The notes: generated from the letters alone by a model not told the origin. Counted from the stretch's first letter, positions 49,941 to 64,000 are shown. The stretch is 64,000 nt of DNA from Bombus terrestris (GCF_910591885.1 NC_063277.1:13578001-13642000), one strand, 5' to 3'. Numbers and translations: made by a program.

Positions 49941-52900
49941 TGTCGGAATCTGCTCATGAAATGGTGTTCAACTGCAAACTCGATATAACTGATGAAATCT
50001 TTCCATCGTGCTTCATTTCTACTGTTACAATACACTATGCTCCTCCGCTAGAATTTAATAACGGACGTTTGATAGAAACTCGTGTATTCTGCACTTTAAT
50101 CCATCCAAGTCATCTAGAAATCCTGATTGGACGTTACTTATTTTTTCTTTCTTTGTATCAAGGCTAGTAAAAAACGGTACTTTTGAATTTCACGTAATAT
50201 TCTCTGCGCTATTCCTTTTAAACGATCTTATTACTTTGATTGCTTTTTCGATATTGATCGATCACGATAACACTAATTCCATCCCATGGTGTAAACTTAC
50301 TTGTATCCTACGATATTAATCAGTGACTTTCACGATTCCAAGATTATCAAAAGATCGAGAGCTTTTCTACGCCTTTACTCGTTTCCTCTGTCATAATGTC
50401 AAAATACGAGAGCATGTTTCCTATCTTTGGAGAAAGACCAGTGAATTTCTAAGCGAATCGTCTTCGGTTAATTAGTCGGCCATACAAAATTACTCGCTTT
50501 ATCGGACACTCTGCAGTTCGATTTTCAACCCCCGGGGGCAGCGTAATTTCGCGTTAACCCTTCTGACATGCATGTACGCAAACGGTCGCGATTTGGATTA
50601 CACGCGCCAGACCCAGTTAATACGCCGCTTCTAATGGTCGAGTCAACTATTATTGTTATTATCACGGTTACGGGCGAACCTGGAGATTTGCGGCGATGAA
50701 TACGTAACGATCCAGCCGCAAAAGGAGCGAGACCGACATTACCGGTTCGCGAGCCGCATTAAAATGAAACGATTACGTGTACGCACGATTTGTACGCTTT
50801 CTTCAGGAAGGCCTATTCTCCATTCTACATGTTCGAATTATACGTTTCATTTTCGTAGAATGAAATTCCTATAGTCGCTTGAAGGTACTATTAGATGGTA
50901 GGAAATTATTTTCGGATCTAGTTAATTAGTATATGTAATAGTATATAATGTAATAAATATAGCGTGGAAATACTTTTTGTAGCCACTGTAGATTGATTAT
51001 TTTTTTGAAAATCATTTGTGAACATCACCGCGCAATTTGCGTATTCGATTGTTTCCAAGACGTGACCAAAATAATAGGAAGCTTCGTGGAAGTCACGCAA
51101 CGATTTCCAAATTCGCCAGCTCGAGCGTTAATTTACAATCAATCGGTGTGAAGTTTTGCCCGTGTTCGTATAACAGGGTTTTATTTGCCTGAAAATAAAA
51201 CGAAATAAATTCTGTCGACGACGACGCTTCCTCCGGCTCTCGAATCGGATCGAGCTCGCACTCCACGAGGCTTTTCGCGATGGAAAACTGATTCGTTTCG
51301 GATAAAGCCGCGAGGTCGGCGTAAACTGCAAATTACCATTCATCGAGTTACGCATTAAATTTCGTAATCAATGCCCTCCCCCTCCACTCCCTTCGCCGAC
51401 ACATCGTTTTTGAAACGTTCTTTCTATCGTAATTACAGAAGCGGCATGGATTAATCAACGGAAGTAATTAACGTGCATTCTGCTGGTCGCGTAAAACTAA
51501 CGCGATTCATCAACCTGTAATTGAAAAGCGTTCACTGTTCGATCAAGCCCTTCTTTGCGAAATTTGGATCCTTTTATCTTTATTCACCGCTTTGCAAACG
51601 ATACTCGAATTCTCCTAGTTTTGTTAAAAACGGGTTTCATTGAACGCTATTTCGTGCTACATTTATGAAAACAATGTCGGAGAATTTAATTAACTATTGA
51701 TACCTAAATTTCAATTCATCGTTCATTTATGCTTCTATTTCGAGTAAAAAGTACAAACAATTCTCCCTCGTTTCTACATTCTCTGCACGAAGCTTGCCAT
51801 AATTGTTAATATCGAATCACCAAATCGAACTTTGCTGTCGAAAATCAGAAATAGAATCCTATGGATCGACGGATGAGAAATACGAGAAGGCAACGAAGGT
51901 AATGAAGCCACGGTTTTATTCCAACTGTAACGGACAGCTTAACTGCGAGATCGTTTGACGGCAGTCCGAAGCGGTTCATTGAAAACCTGAACCTCATGAA
52001 GATTCATGATTTAACTAGCGACAGTGTTCAAAAGGAAAGAGGAAGCAAATTGAAGCGTACAACAGGAACCGGCGACCTTATTTACGTCAGAGAATGAACG
52101 CTTTGTGCGAAATGGTTTGGCTGCACGTCAAATAGTTGTAAGAAGCTCGTGAAACACGCCGAGGTAATGCGAGAGTAACGCGAGATAACGTTTAAATTTT
52201 GCTCGACAGAACAATGGAACGCTGCTCGTGGAATCTGTGTTTCGAAATTTGCGATGAATCGGCCAGCTGTCGCCGACCATTTGGATAATCTGATAGTACG
52301 ATACAATGAGACGCGTTTAACGGAAAAGTGATATTTTAGAACAACGCGTATGTATATTTTAGTACAAAGATTTACGATTAATGCTCTATCTATCGACTTT
52401 TTCACGTATTTGCAGGATGAATTGCGGGCAAGAAATACGTACGAATGTCACACGAAGCAACGGTGTTATTAGTGACTGTTAACGTGATCATGAACGCGAA
52501 CTAAACGCAATCGATTAATATCCGTATTACCCAGCAATTCGAGTCCCAATAGGGTTACTTGACCCAATCGGGCAATAAGCTACAAGGGTACATAATCGAC
52601 AAATAATGATGGCACACTGTTGTGATAATGTAGGGAGCCTATAACGAACAATACCTTGCAATCAGTTTTTAAATCACAATTTCGCTATTATTCGTCACGT
52701 TTAACTTGCTTTAATGGCTAACTATAGAAGTTCATTTTATCGAGAATAAAACTCTAGATAACTGTGATTATAAATTTACGTTGCCGCCAAAATAGATTGC
52801 GATAGGACTAATTTGTTTAAACTATCTCTGAACTGTTCGAGAAATCGCCCGAACCGTATGATACGAATTGCAGTAAAATCCCCTCTTTGTAAATTGGGTT

Positions 52901-55900
52901 CGGTCAAACTTGAATCGTCTTTAACTAGAAGCGTTCGCGGAACATCTCAGATTCAAGCTGTCTAAACAAAGTGCACGATAAGCTGCGCCGGTTAAGGTGA
53001 TCTGATCTCTCGGGTCGAAGATCAAAAGGTTTGATAATTAAAAGCACGAATGATCAAGCGACCAATGTGTCCCGGGGCTAACGATGTCCTTAAAAAGATC
53101 GGGGACTTTTCTCCTTTGAGCCGACGAGCAAGAAATTCCAAGGTTCGAGTAAATCTGCCGCAAAAGGGACTTTGACCGAGGCGTATTTAATCGCGGAAGT
53201 CTTGACGCTCGAACGAATTCCGGAATCAGGGACGAGTAGCCTGGGATAATATTAACCTGAGAATGTCAGCTTTGGTCGGCTGAAACTCGAAACTTCAAAT
53301 CGACCCCGAGTAGCAATTAAACCACCGTCCTATCTTTTTGATTGAACTTTTGGATAAATTTAAAGACAGTTTCTATCGTTGTAACTTTTGTTCAATTTCG
53401 CAACGTTTAACAACGAGTCAACTACAGAAGGAGGTAAACAATTTCAACATGGCAAAGCCAACGCTGGGAATATATCTATACATAGAATTCTATATCCAAC
53501 TGGATACCGGAAACAGAGAACCGTTGGAAAACGCGTGCATCCGGTGCAAGTGCAGCGGTTCTTGTGCAGCGAAAACACACATCGTTGTGGCATTAAATCG
53601 TCACGACAGTGTGTAGGCATTAGCGTTTGACGAGCAACAAGGATCCGCACTTTAAGCGCTCCAACGACCCGGGCTTTTCGACCAGGATTCACCAGATAAG
53701 GCATTCGGGGACAAAACAGATATCGAACGTCCCCCTTTGTGAAGGTACTTTAAATTTCGTTCTTCGAGGTCTTATGTTAGATATATCAAACCCTCGTAAA
53801 AGCACATGACTGAAATGAGAACGATGAATACAAGCATAAATCGCTAGGGGTGTTACATCGAGAAAAATTGAGATAGAACGTTAAAGCAGATAAAATTTAT
53901 ACAACTTCTTGTCTTATCGAATATTTTGTTGATTATTTATGTAATAGAATACATATGGATACGTAATACTTTACTGTTTTTTGGAAAGCAAGACGATGCG
54001 AATCGAAGAAGACCTTACCCGAGTACGTACAGAGTGCTTTGTGCATCGATGCGTTATGCTTAAACGCGAGCGAATTTCGAATTGACTTTTGATAGAATGT
54101 CTTCAAACTACCTACGACTGGGAATTCTCTCGAATTCTCCGTTCGTCTGTCGAACAATCGTCGAATCCCCATTCCTCGAGCGCGGAAACTGGACGCGGCA
54201 ATTCAAAGCGGAGATCGGACAGAAACGAGGGTGAAAAGCTAGCGACATACGAAATTCAAGCGCGAAACCTTATGCTTGCTCTTGTCTGCGTGCAATCCAC
54301 GCCCTTTGCTCGTGCTCGCTGCTTTGTGCAAAGGCGGCAGGCCTGAAAGGGGAGGCGTTGTTTCGCTAGAAACGCTCGTCTTCCTCTACACGTCGCCTTG
54401 TTGCGAAGATTACGTCGAAACAATGAGATTTTAGCATATGTCTATTAGAGCACGAAAAACTTTCAAACTTGCACAGAGTATTTAAAAAAATATTGCTAAA
54501 TAAGTGTTGATAAATATAGATGCAACATAATAGATTAGTCGTCGTTATCGATAACTGTCGAAGTGGTCATCACTTCTAAGAAAACTCTACGTCTGGTCTT
54601 TTTAGTTTTCTTAAGCATTGAAGCCATCGACAGCGTATAGACAAAACACTGGAACAAGGACCCACCATAAACATAAACTTTTGGTTTATTGGTCCTGTAA
54701 GTGTTATTGGTTTGTGAATGATCCTTGGAAGACTATTGAGTGTACGCAGTAAGGATGCGTGGACACCTGGATGTCATCTTGCCCTCGGTGCGTGGCCTGG
54801 TCTCTGTGACATTGGCTTCGGGCTTTTCAGTTATAAGAGTAACACTGCTAGCGTGCGGATCTGGACCAGCTCAAACTGTATTCCTACTTGTAATTTCACT
54901 TCTCTATTAAAATATATTTTCTACCTTACAATTTATCCACGCCATTTTCTCTCTTTATACATCTGATAACCTCAACATTAACCTTATACAAATCGCTGCA
55001 ATTACGGTAGATCAGAGCTACGCGATATACTGGAATTACCTAGGAATCTCGCTAATTTTTTTTCTCGAAAGCGACCTCCTAATACGTATAATTCCGCTAA
55101 CCAATAACTCAGATTTCATCTCCTTCATCGATCCTCCATATTTAAGGCTACTCGGGCGACAGCTTGTCGATGACGACTCCGTTACGCCAGGCCATATTAG
55201 ATCGGTGCATTAGTCGAAAGACGACACGGAACGAAACGGAAACGCATAACGTACCTGACGATTCGCGGTGTCAAAACCATGAAGGAACGTGGCCGGGCAT
55301 ACAGACGGTGGCGTCGGTCTACGTATGCCGGGAACGAATAGAATTCAGTTCCCGTTCCTCCATCGAGCCATCGCCCCTGGTTCAATTCAGATAGCCTTTC
55401 CACTCGGCATATTAAATTTATGGTATGCACGCTGCACATAACTCATCCTCAGGGGCTGCAGGGGAGGTGGGTGCACACGCGACGACCGTTGAAAGGATGC
55501 GGTACCGGCCTAGGTACCCCTGGTTCACCGGTTCTTTCCTCTCCTACCCCTATTTCCCTTTTCACGCTTATTTTCACGCGGCCACCTGAGAGAATGAATC
55601 TTTCGCCGGTTTTTCCACCCTTCGCGCGTTCATCCCACTTTCAATATTTACGACTTCGCCGCTGCAACCGCGATTTTTGCCGGAGCACGAGCGAACATCG
55701 AGTGGTTTCGACGATTCAAACGCGATGGCCAGTCCTCGACGAGGATTCCACGGGTACGGCCGGAAATTTGATCGAGGGTGTGCAAACGATTATAGAGGCG
55801 TGGAAGAATTCGAGGGTGTAATTTTAGAAGTTGCGAATGTCAGGCGGCAGGGAGCTGTCAAGCAACTGTCTTCGCACGATTATTCGAACGAATTCGAGGG

Positions 55901-56376
55901 AAAACATTTAGCTTAATGTTCCTATTTCTATTACCGTTTAGGATACCAGATTATCCAAGTTTACCGACAGCGTATCTGCTATTTTTGAGAAATTGGAATT
56001 TTTCTACATCGCACGTTATAAAGTTTACATCTCGGCTCAGGCCCACGACTCAATTAACATTTTAAGCGCGTAAGACGCGTGCGTTCAATAGCAAACGTGT
56101 CATAAACTTTGACAGCGATTGAGAACTCGATGATAGACTGCAGGACGATATCACTAATGGGACGTTACGCTACGCACCCTCGATTAGGTACGCGCACGAC
56201 GCATAACTTGCGGGAAGCCCGAAGCGTTCCGACTGTCACGTGAATGGACAGACGTAGATTCCCACCTCACGGAAAACGTTGACGAAAACACACCATCTAA
56301 ATTGATACCTAGAATATAAGCACCAGGCACTCGCAGAATAAGACACACTTCCAAACATACTTCGAAACACGCTCCA
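49941..56376. other. Gene-free stretch
   Basis: A 10-bp palindrome CCCCCGGGGG sits at 50529-50538. Minus-strand donor-like sites GAAAT/GTAAGTAA near 49914 and TACAA/GTAAGTTT near 50302 lack credible acceptors. The part 55160-55900 is GC-richer with overlapping open frames, the longest 133 codons at 55420 (+), with no recognised domain. Confidence 0.35.
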
Positions 56377-56457
56377 AAATCACAATCATACTAAGAGACT
56401 TCGAAATCACAATCATACGAAGAGACTTTAAAATCACAATCGTACTAGAACTCTTTA
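56377..56457. repeat. 27-bp tandem repeat, three copies
   Basis: The units begin at 56377, 56404 and 56431, each starting AAATCACAAT and containing CTTTA or CTTCG near the end. Copies one and two differ at very few bases; copy three is more diverged. A period of 27 keeps reading frame, but stops occur in the frames inspected, so coding use is unlikely. Confidence 0.85.
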
Positions 56458-59400
56458 ATCAACTCTCCAGCTTGAGCGTTAACAGCGTGCAAGGTTCGCG
56501 ACCCCACCGATAAGTTACAATTTCGCCAACTAGCGGAGAGATGGCAACAACTAGAGACGAGAAAAATCGTCTACGCTATTGGGAATGTCGCAAACCAATG
56601 GAGTCGTGGTGCCTCGTTCTCACATGATTCAGAAGAACATAGAGATTCAGGGAAGAAGAAGGTTCGGAAGAACTTTTCTTTGGAGACAGGGCGAAAGTGA
56701 AATTTAAGGTAACGCCGATTACTGTTGGGGAAAACACTTATCCGAGCGCAGGATGTCTGTGTTCCCTAAAGAGTACTGCAAAGAAATTTTTATGAGCGTT
56801 GCTCGTTCTGTTGAGATAGAATAAAACCAGGCAACGAGCTTGCCGAGCAAATAGAATGCTTCGTCGGGGAACAAGGCCGCCAGATTATTTTCCCACGATA
56901 AAAGGAAGAAGCCGTACGCGGCACCGATACATCGGCCCACCGACTATATTTTTCCACAGCTCTACCATATATTTGCTTCGCGTAACGGCCCGCTGTAATA
57001 TTTGGAGAAATTAGTGACAGAAATTTCATTCAGTTGGAACTATTATTTTACGATTTCCATCTGCATTCTCCGTTGTACAAACTAGAAAGGTTACCAACAT
57101 GTTTCGTTTTATAACGTGGAACTAGTGACTCGGAAATTGTTAGTGTAATTAGAGTAATTTGTAGAAATGTATCACACACATTCCTGCGCGTGTGCGCTTC
57201 GCGTGCAACTTTTAGATCTTCACACGCGATCACTGCGACCTCTTGTTCATTTGAAACGAAAAATGATGTCACTGCTCGCAGAAACAAAGCTAGGCGTATC
57301 TCTGCCAATATCATAAACACATCTCCGAATCAGAACAAAAGTCAGTCGTTACGAGATTTGATCGTCGCTACCCTATTCGCAACGTGCGAATAAGTTTGCT
57401 ACGGCTATCGTATTTTGAAAATAATAAGCTACGATACTTGAATTAAGCTTTTAGTTAATAAAATTATTTACTTTTCATAAAAAGACCAGTATTTTTCTTC
57501 ATATTACTTGAATAACGCACACTCGACTGCCTCACAAGAATCGAAAACACGAGCTAGCATTTTTCCCACGTATTCGATCAAGTTGACACAATGAATCTCT
57601 TCGCTCGGTCAATTTTCACTCGAAGATTAACCATTCACAAGGACGATAATATCCGAGGGAATGGCTCCATCGGTGTTGAACGATCGCAGGACTACGACGA
57701 CTCGAAAGGCCCAGCTATGGTTGAATGGGGACGAGATAGCCTCGTGCGAACGGAAATTTGATGAAAGAGTGGGTGGTCGGACGCTGACGAACCGGAAGGA
57801 ACGGACAGGGATAAAAGGAGAGAGAAGGAAAAGCTCGAGGAGCTCGCCGGGACTACAGAGAAATTGCAGAGGGTACGAGAAGGACAATGCCATGACCACC
57901 GAGTATTTCCCTCTTCGTTTAAGGACTAACAAGTCCGCACTAGTCAGCGGTTTTTATAATTGGCCGGAAGTAGTTCAATTACGGAAGCGTGACGCCGGTC
58001 GGCCACCTAGAGAGTCCTCATTCGCTCGTCCCTCTCTTTCTTTCTTTTCTTCCTCATACAACGCTTTTTACATTCTCTCTATCCCTTCCGTTCCCAACCT
58101 TTTTGCGTGACTGTTCTATTACGGGCGTCGTCGTCGCGCTGATTTCACGTTTCCATTCGAAACTGTTACGCTCAAAACAATCGACTATAACCTGTTTTTG
58201 CGAGACAGCGATAGGAAATTAGATATTCAGAATATAAATATACTGATATGTAAATTATTGATTCTCATTAAGGTATGGAGAATAATTTTTCGTATATATG
58301 TAAATAAATACGTAAAGATCAGGGTGCTAAACAATCTATGTCACTCTATTCTGTGTAAATAACAGTTTGAAATAAAATACCAGTTTAGCAATGGATCACG
58401 CTTCGGAAGACAACCATCGCAATTCTCTATATTGATTTGGAATGGTTACCTAACAACATGTTGTTTCGCTTATCAAGTGCACCCGACTATGTATGAAAAA
58501 TTTTAAAAACCACACTCCCACTTCCGTGTAAATAATAAAAGTTTACAACTGGATGTTTCCTGTACAATTGTACCGCTTGGATAGACGAGGCAGTTCGATA
58601 TTAAATGAATATACAAAAATCCGACAATGGAATTTTGATAGAAAGCAATACCTTTGTTCCGCTTCTTTCTCATTTCTGTTCCCTTTTATTTGTCTCTTCT
58701 TTGCCTTCCTTTCACCTTTTTCTTTCTATTCTCCTTTCCTATTTTCCCATGATTTGTTTCTCTTTTCTTTCTACGCCTTACGCCAGCTCCTTTGCTCTTT
58801 GACATTTACCTTTTTCTATACATTCTGTTTTTTGGAATACAGTCGAGTAAATCATATTGATAAAAAAGTTGGAAAACTGAAATTTCCATGTAGCAACGAA
58901 AGCATTTTTCGGTTTTGCATTTATTTAATCTCGACGTTAAACTCGGTTATTTTCAATAAATGAGAACGAGAACATTGCAATTAAATTCCATTCCACTCTA
59001 TAAACACGCATACAATTCGTTCAATTTACCAACAGGAACGAAAGAATCTGCACAATATCGAAATCCTTAGAAATCAGTCTCTTCGATTCGCGTCGAGCCA
59101 CAATACATTTGAAATTTGTTTACGCAAGCGTTAAAACATTGTCAAACTCACAATGGACGATCGAATTCTACTGCGCTCCATTTTTATTTCTTTCTTTTTT
59201 TTTTTTTTTAATGCCTTTGTCTCGCAAATTCATTATAATTCAAGTATTGATCATGCGTTAATCACATTCGGTAATGATCGCTTTTCATTTTACAAGAATT
59301 CAAGTGAAACAACCTGGCGGAATAATCGGCAAATAAAATTTGCATTTGTTAGTTACAAAATAATTATATATGCCGTTCGCGAAATTGTTACCACGCGTTA

Positions 59401-62350
59401 CAACCACTCCCATTTCCACAAGTTATTCCACTTTCATAATGGAATCAGGAACAACGTTAAAGTAATACACGAGCGTTTCGTATTCGAAGCACGCGTATAG
59501 AAATTTCCAATGGTAGTAATCTAATCGAAGCAGAATCCATACATTACCATTACAGATAGACACTTTCAATTTCTCCTTTTTTCTCTTTCCGCCTTAAATT
59601 TCACCGCACGGCTAACTGTAAATCAATTTCCAAATCGAGTCTCTAAGGTAATTAATATTCGTTTCAAAAAGCGTAAAAGCACCGCCATATAGGCCACCAA
59701 AGACGTAGTTAAAAAGGGGATGACGACTTCCAGAGGCTTTCTAGTGGTTTTCCTGAGCCATTTAAAGAGGCGCTAGGTGAATATAATCGTGGTGACGCGG
59801 CGGACAGAAAACGGACAACTGTATTCAGTCCTCAAGCTGACACATATTCGCTTTTTGGTATTCTAGCACGGAAATGGATGGACCGTTTGGTCGAAGACGA
59901 CGATCATATATAAAGGATGCGCGTTTAACAGAGGGTTGACGGCGAGAATGTGCGTGAACGAGGAGCGGAAGGCGACTTCGTGGCCCTTGAATACGCCACT
60001 CGAGGAATTTCTCTTAGAAATATGACCGAACGAATATTTTTCGCGCCGATAGCGCTAGATAAAGTTACCGGTAGTTTGCCTCGCTCCAAAACGTAATAAT
60101 GTTCCGGCAGAAGATGCACAGTTTACTTCAAAGGAGATGAAGTTCGGGACCTTACGTTACGATGTCTTCATAGTGGTCGTTGATCTTTATCGAACAAGAA
60201 CTTGTAACGTGATTTGAGGAATTACAATTTTGTTTTTACTGTTAGATTTTTCTTGCAATTGTCGAATACTAATTCTTAATGAAAGTAAAAACGAAATAGT
60301 CGAGAGTAAGAGAGAATCGCGAAGAAGCATTTGCAACAGCAACGTGGAGGTTCTGTCGCGCAGAAAATCTGTTTCCTAAGCGAACGTTGTTCACGATGGT
60401 CGATCAAACGTAAAAACCGCTCCTCCGACTGTCGAGATTGTGGCCAGACGAAGACTGATGACGGCATGGAAGTCGAAGGGGTCGGAGAAAAGATCGAGCG
60501 GACATGAAACGAGCGGAGAGGTCGGAAGAGAGATGAGACGGGAATTAAGTGAGTGGAGAGAGGTCGAAAAGAGGAAGCCGAGGACGGAGCTTAGACGTCA
60601 CTTTAACATGTCTTTGGTCATCCTCCAGCTTGTGTGAAATATCATTTAGTTACGAATTGTGTCTATTTCTCGTCTTTTTTTACTCTCATGCGCTTTTCAA
60701 ATCGCTTTTTATCGGTACAGAAGATTTAATCTAACAGCTTTAGAGTATTTTATAAAAATATTTAAGGATACTTAAAGATGTAAGGATGTTTTACCAAATA
60801 ATATTTTTCAGCGTTCTTAGTCCCAGTTATGGTAGCATCGATGCATACAATGACGCGTAGAATTCATGCATTTACATGTAACGAGTGTTTTGGATGGAAC
60901 GGAAGGACTAAACGTTGCATCGGTGCGAAACTGGATAAACATCGCTGTTGACATTTAGTTAGGGAGCCGAAAGAAAACGCGATTGCCGATCGGAAGAGGA
61001 AAATTGAATGTAAACACGACGAAAATATCTACAAAGTGTCAACGAATGCAGTAATTAAGGTTGCGCATGTTTAAACACTGACAGTCGACTTCACCGTTAA
61101 ACATGCGAAACAACGAACAATCGATTACCATTCTTGGTCCTTGACGCAACTAAAAATTTGCTCCAACTTAATTCCATTTCTGCGTGCTTGTCGATGTTTC
61201 ATTTCGAGTGGCGCATATCGATTAAAGCTTTCGGACGAAAAAATCCTCTGTTATGGCATCTCCATATGGTCTTTACGCAACTATTAGAACGTTCAGGTAA
61301 TTTCAAGTATCTCGGTAATTAGGATTCAAATAAATATTATGCGTCCCGTATGGAATTTACATGTTCACGGATATAAAAACACGAGGCGACATTTATGCTA
61401 AACGAGAACAGAAATCGGAGATGTAATTGCGAACTCAGCTAATACGGTTAGCCGATGCACACGGGGAATTTTCACGAAGGACCGAGGGGTTTGGGGGCTT
61501 GTTTGCCATCACCCAACCACCCATCGAGACGAAGCAACGACCGATCGCTTTTTAATCAATTTAAAAAAGCAATTACACGCTCGTTAAGGGCAAGGAGAAA
61601 TGGATTGAAACCACGCGAAATATCGCGTCGTTTTCTCCGTCATTATTGTTCGTTTCTCTTGGAGAATAAGTCGGTATATGAAGAATGCGTTTTGCCGAAT
61701 AGCGTACAAATTAAATCCAGAAAATAATTAGGTGGCAAGAAAATTTGCATTTGATCAATACGCGACAGTTAGTTCACTAAAATCTTCATTCTGGGATTAA
61801 AAAACGGCTTAAAAGAGTTTCTAATAGGCGCACGTGTCTCGTGCTAGTGTTGCACGACGAATCGAAGCAGAAGCTTAACGAGCGCCTCGTCCTCGAGATT
61901 TTAATTTCCCGCCGACATCCGACTACGTTTGTCTCGGTCTTAATCGAACGAACAGAAATGTGTACTGCAACGTGGCTCTCGTTTTATTTGTTGATCGGGC
62001 CGAACTTCGGCTTTTCCCCCCAATAATAACCTACCGCTACGAAGCTTCTCATAAAAACGAACAACTTCGTAGATCGCGCGTTTCCGCTTTTCGACGAGGG
62101 ATCGCGCGTGACTCCGCGAAACGGAAATGAGACGAGAATTAAATCCGGCGAACGATGCCGATTACGAAGAGAATGGAAATAAAGTTCCATTGTACCGACA
62201 TCGGGAGATAATTAGTCTTCTAGAGGATGCTTCGAGGAAATGAGCCTCTTCGATCGATTTAGGAAATCGCATTTTGTCTTTAGAGGGGCCAAAAAGCCGA
62301 CTATTTTCTTTACGAGAAGATAAACCCAAGGAGCCATCCAGTATAGAATC
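56458..62350. other. Gene-free stretch with pyrimidine-rich tracts
   Basis: The plus strand is strongly pyrimidine-rich from 58650 to 58830, and T15 lies at 59195-59209. Open frames over these tracts (58553-58963 and 59153-59500) are composition-driven, rich in Phe, Leu and Ser. An acceptor-like tract ends in TTTTTCAG at about 60811 without a donor. The open frame at 57661 (+, 149 codons) is Arg/Lys-rich at first and Ser-rich later, and unrecognised. Confidence 0.35.
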
Positions 62351-63001
62351 TTGATACCTCGATTAAACTCGAACGTTCGTTATGATCGAACAATTTTGGT
62401 CAGAGTTCGATTCAGATCGATGAACGGTGGCGAAGCACGTCTAAGTATCCTAGGATGGTCGAGATCGAAGAAGAAGAGAACCGTTCACGTGCTGTATCCC
62501 CTAACCACGCCACAAATTCCACGAACACGATTCATTCTGATCTTGCCACGTTTCCGTCCATCCCTTCGTTCTCTCCAGAAATTTCACCAACGTCCTCGAA
62601 ATAGTTGTAGAGTCCGACATCGAACCGGCTACCAACTCCACCTAACGTGTTACGTTTCGTCAACCCGCAGCAGGAATACCATCCCCGATACACCAAGTTC
62701 CCAGATAAATCGGCCTGGCTGGACGTTTGAACACGCCGGCGTGATATTACTTGCGAAACTTTCTTTTCCCTTTCCTGCTACGCGCAACTATACTGCAGCG
62801 GCCGAGGATGATCCGGCGAAGGCCACCAGTTGGCTAACTGCCGCGATATGGTGTCCGCAAATAGGTGAAGTTTCAGCTATTTCAGCGAAAAATTCATTAA
62901 GCGTTTTCATGGAAGAGGGTGTTCAGCGTTTTTGCCATCAATTACTGGCACGCGTCGCGATCTTACAGAGATTAGGAGTTAACTGCGAGCAGTTTAGATA
63001 A
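62351..63001 (+). CDS. Longest open frame of the window, 216 codons, unrecognised
   Basis: ATA-first open frame ending in TAG or TAA near 63001; it should be judged by the open stretch, not by the start. The translation is Arg/Ser/Pro-rich at first, then has a more ordinary stretch including GVILLAKLSFPFP and SVFMEEGVQRFCHQLL. No domain or repeat is recognised. In 64 kb of this composition one open frame of this length is about what chance allows, so I give it little weight. Internal AG-rich acceptors near 62880 could also make it several exons. Confidence 0.12.
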   Translation: MIPRLNSNVRYDRTILVRVRFRSMNGGEARLSILGWSRSKKKRTVHVLYPLTTPQIPRTRFILILPRFRPSLRSLQKFHQRPRNSCRVRHRTGYQLHLTCYVSSTRSRNTIPDTPSSQINRPGWTFEHAGVILLAKLSFPFPATRNYTAAAEDDPAKATSWLTAAIWCPQIGEVSAISAKNSLSVFMEEGVQRFCHQLLARVAILQRLGVNCEQFR

Positions 63002-64000
63002 AAACCTTTATAAAATGTTGAATCAATCTGATCGCTTAATAAAATTTAATAAGGGAACGTTATATACGATATAGTTTCATATATTTTTTATTATAAGGTA
63101 ATTTTCCGCTGCAAAGTTTAGACGTAGCGTCAGTTTTACAAAATGTGCAGCATCTCGTTCAGAACTACCCTATATTCCTTTAATTATCTAGGGACAATGA
63201 AAAATTTGAAGTATTGGCAAATGCAGCTTATCACCGGTGTAAATTGTTGCTCAAAGCGATAGTTAACTATGGGCGTCTGATTCAATCGGAGCTAAAAATT
63301 ATACAGCATATTGCGCTTTTATTTTCGGCATTTTATTTTCTCGGTTCTCCGTTTTTTTAATGAAGGAACCAGCTGCGAACAGTTCGTTGGTGAGAGAAAA
63401 GCTCTATAATAATTATTTCATACTCGATATCACGTTGCACACCGGGAAAATTCGCAAGAGAAATAATGAAATGATTAAAGAGAAACTTTTGTGTATGTTA
63501 CGCCGAGAAATAAATTAGAATTACTGCTTAGAAATTGAGATAGAAATTCAGAACCTTTTATATAAAAAGAAGAAAAAAAAATGAGTGGAAAAGAATTACA
63601 TTTGAAAGCGATTCATTTTAATTTAGAAGTAATTTTACGTTACTGCTGTTTCCTTATCAGGCCAGAGTTCCCAATTAAAATATGTATATGCTCATGCACT
63701 AAGCTTTCGTTATCCTCCTATCATATTTTATCTTATATTTCCATCGTAAAAATATACGAGGCCATATTGCCTTTGATTTCTTTTATTGTCAATTACAAAA
63801 TCAGTGGAAATATTGATTGCTCGTGAACGTTATACGTCGTATATTAATATCTATTACTCATTTTCATTAATATTCTCCGCTGATCGGGCCGATACTAAGC
63901 GACGTTTGTGTTAATATTTGTTTCACGAAAAATAAGCTACAATGTTATAAATTACGATTTTCGACAATAATTTCATCTTTTACACAAACATTCAAAACAT
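63002..64000. other. Gene-free AT-rich stretch
   Basis: The last kilobase is AT-rich and unique, with short open frames and no paired splice signals. I see nothing in it. Confidence 0.5.

Noticed and set aside
57661..58110. 149-codon Arg/Lys-rich then Ser-rich open frame
   Set aside because: A minus-strand open frame of 101 codons overlaps it; there is no recognisable domain or regulatory context.
58553..58963. 136-codon open frame with hydrophobic stretches resembling membrane segments
   Set aside because: The hydrophobicity follows from the plus-strand pyrimidine-rich tract at 58650-58830, not from selection that can be seen.

Overview
The window looks like non-coding DNA from an insect nuclear genome, most likely a bee or a close hymenopteran relative. 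The grounds are indirect: an AT-leaning composition with unusually frequent CpG, dispersed GA/CT microsatellites, many homeodomain-type TAATTA cores next to CpG-rich stretches, and no compact gene arrangement. No bacterial or viral gene organisation is present, and no reading frame could be matched with confidence to a named protein family. The best reading is one or more very long introns, or intergenic DNA between large regulatory genes.

Layout. Positions 1-3571 are ordinary single-copy sequence with a short tandem repeat near 905-953. Positions 3572-6407 are the dominant object: an extremely AT-rich minisatellite of about 2.8 kb. Its basic 14-bp unit is nearly self-complementary. The orientation switches near 4214 and again near 6074, and the inverted parts share private variants, so it is a true inverted duplication. 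Later block duplications of about 155 bp and 225 bp are superimposed. From 6408 to 24379 the sequence is unique, with several homeodomain-core/CpG-rich blocks that resemble insect regulatory elements, a CT microsatellite at 18733-18772 and a G-run at 21377-21391. A possible terminal coding exon lies at 24380-24472 (+), and an exon-like open frame without a start codon at 25256-25522 (+). A perfect 12-bp-stem hairpin is at 28540-28572.

The middle holds the best splicing signals. A near-consensus recursive splice site (acceptor fused to donor) is at 33404/33405 on the minus strand. A 27-nt microexon candidate bounded by AG and GT sites is at 36913-36939 on the minus strand. A 54-nt, frame-preserving cassette exon candidate is at 42792-42845 on the plus strand, with a long pyrimidine tract, a branch-point-like motif and a consensus donor. 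A second, weaker acceptor-donor fusion is at 45228/45229 (+). The right part, to 64000, has a 13-bp tandem repeat at 46467-46518, a homeodomain-core-rich block at 49530-49940, a 27-bp tandem repeat at 56377-56457, pyrimidine-rich stretches, and one long open frame (62351-63001) that chance could explain.

The minus-strand recursive site and microexon would fit one long minus-strand intron. The plus-strand cassette exon would need a second, overlapping or neighbouring plus-strand gene, or one of the two sets is spurious. RNA-seq and cross-species alignment would settle this. Most short open frames in the window are judged to be chance.
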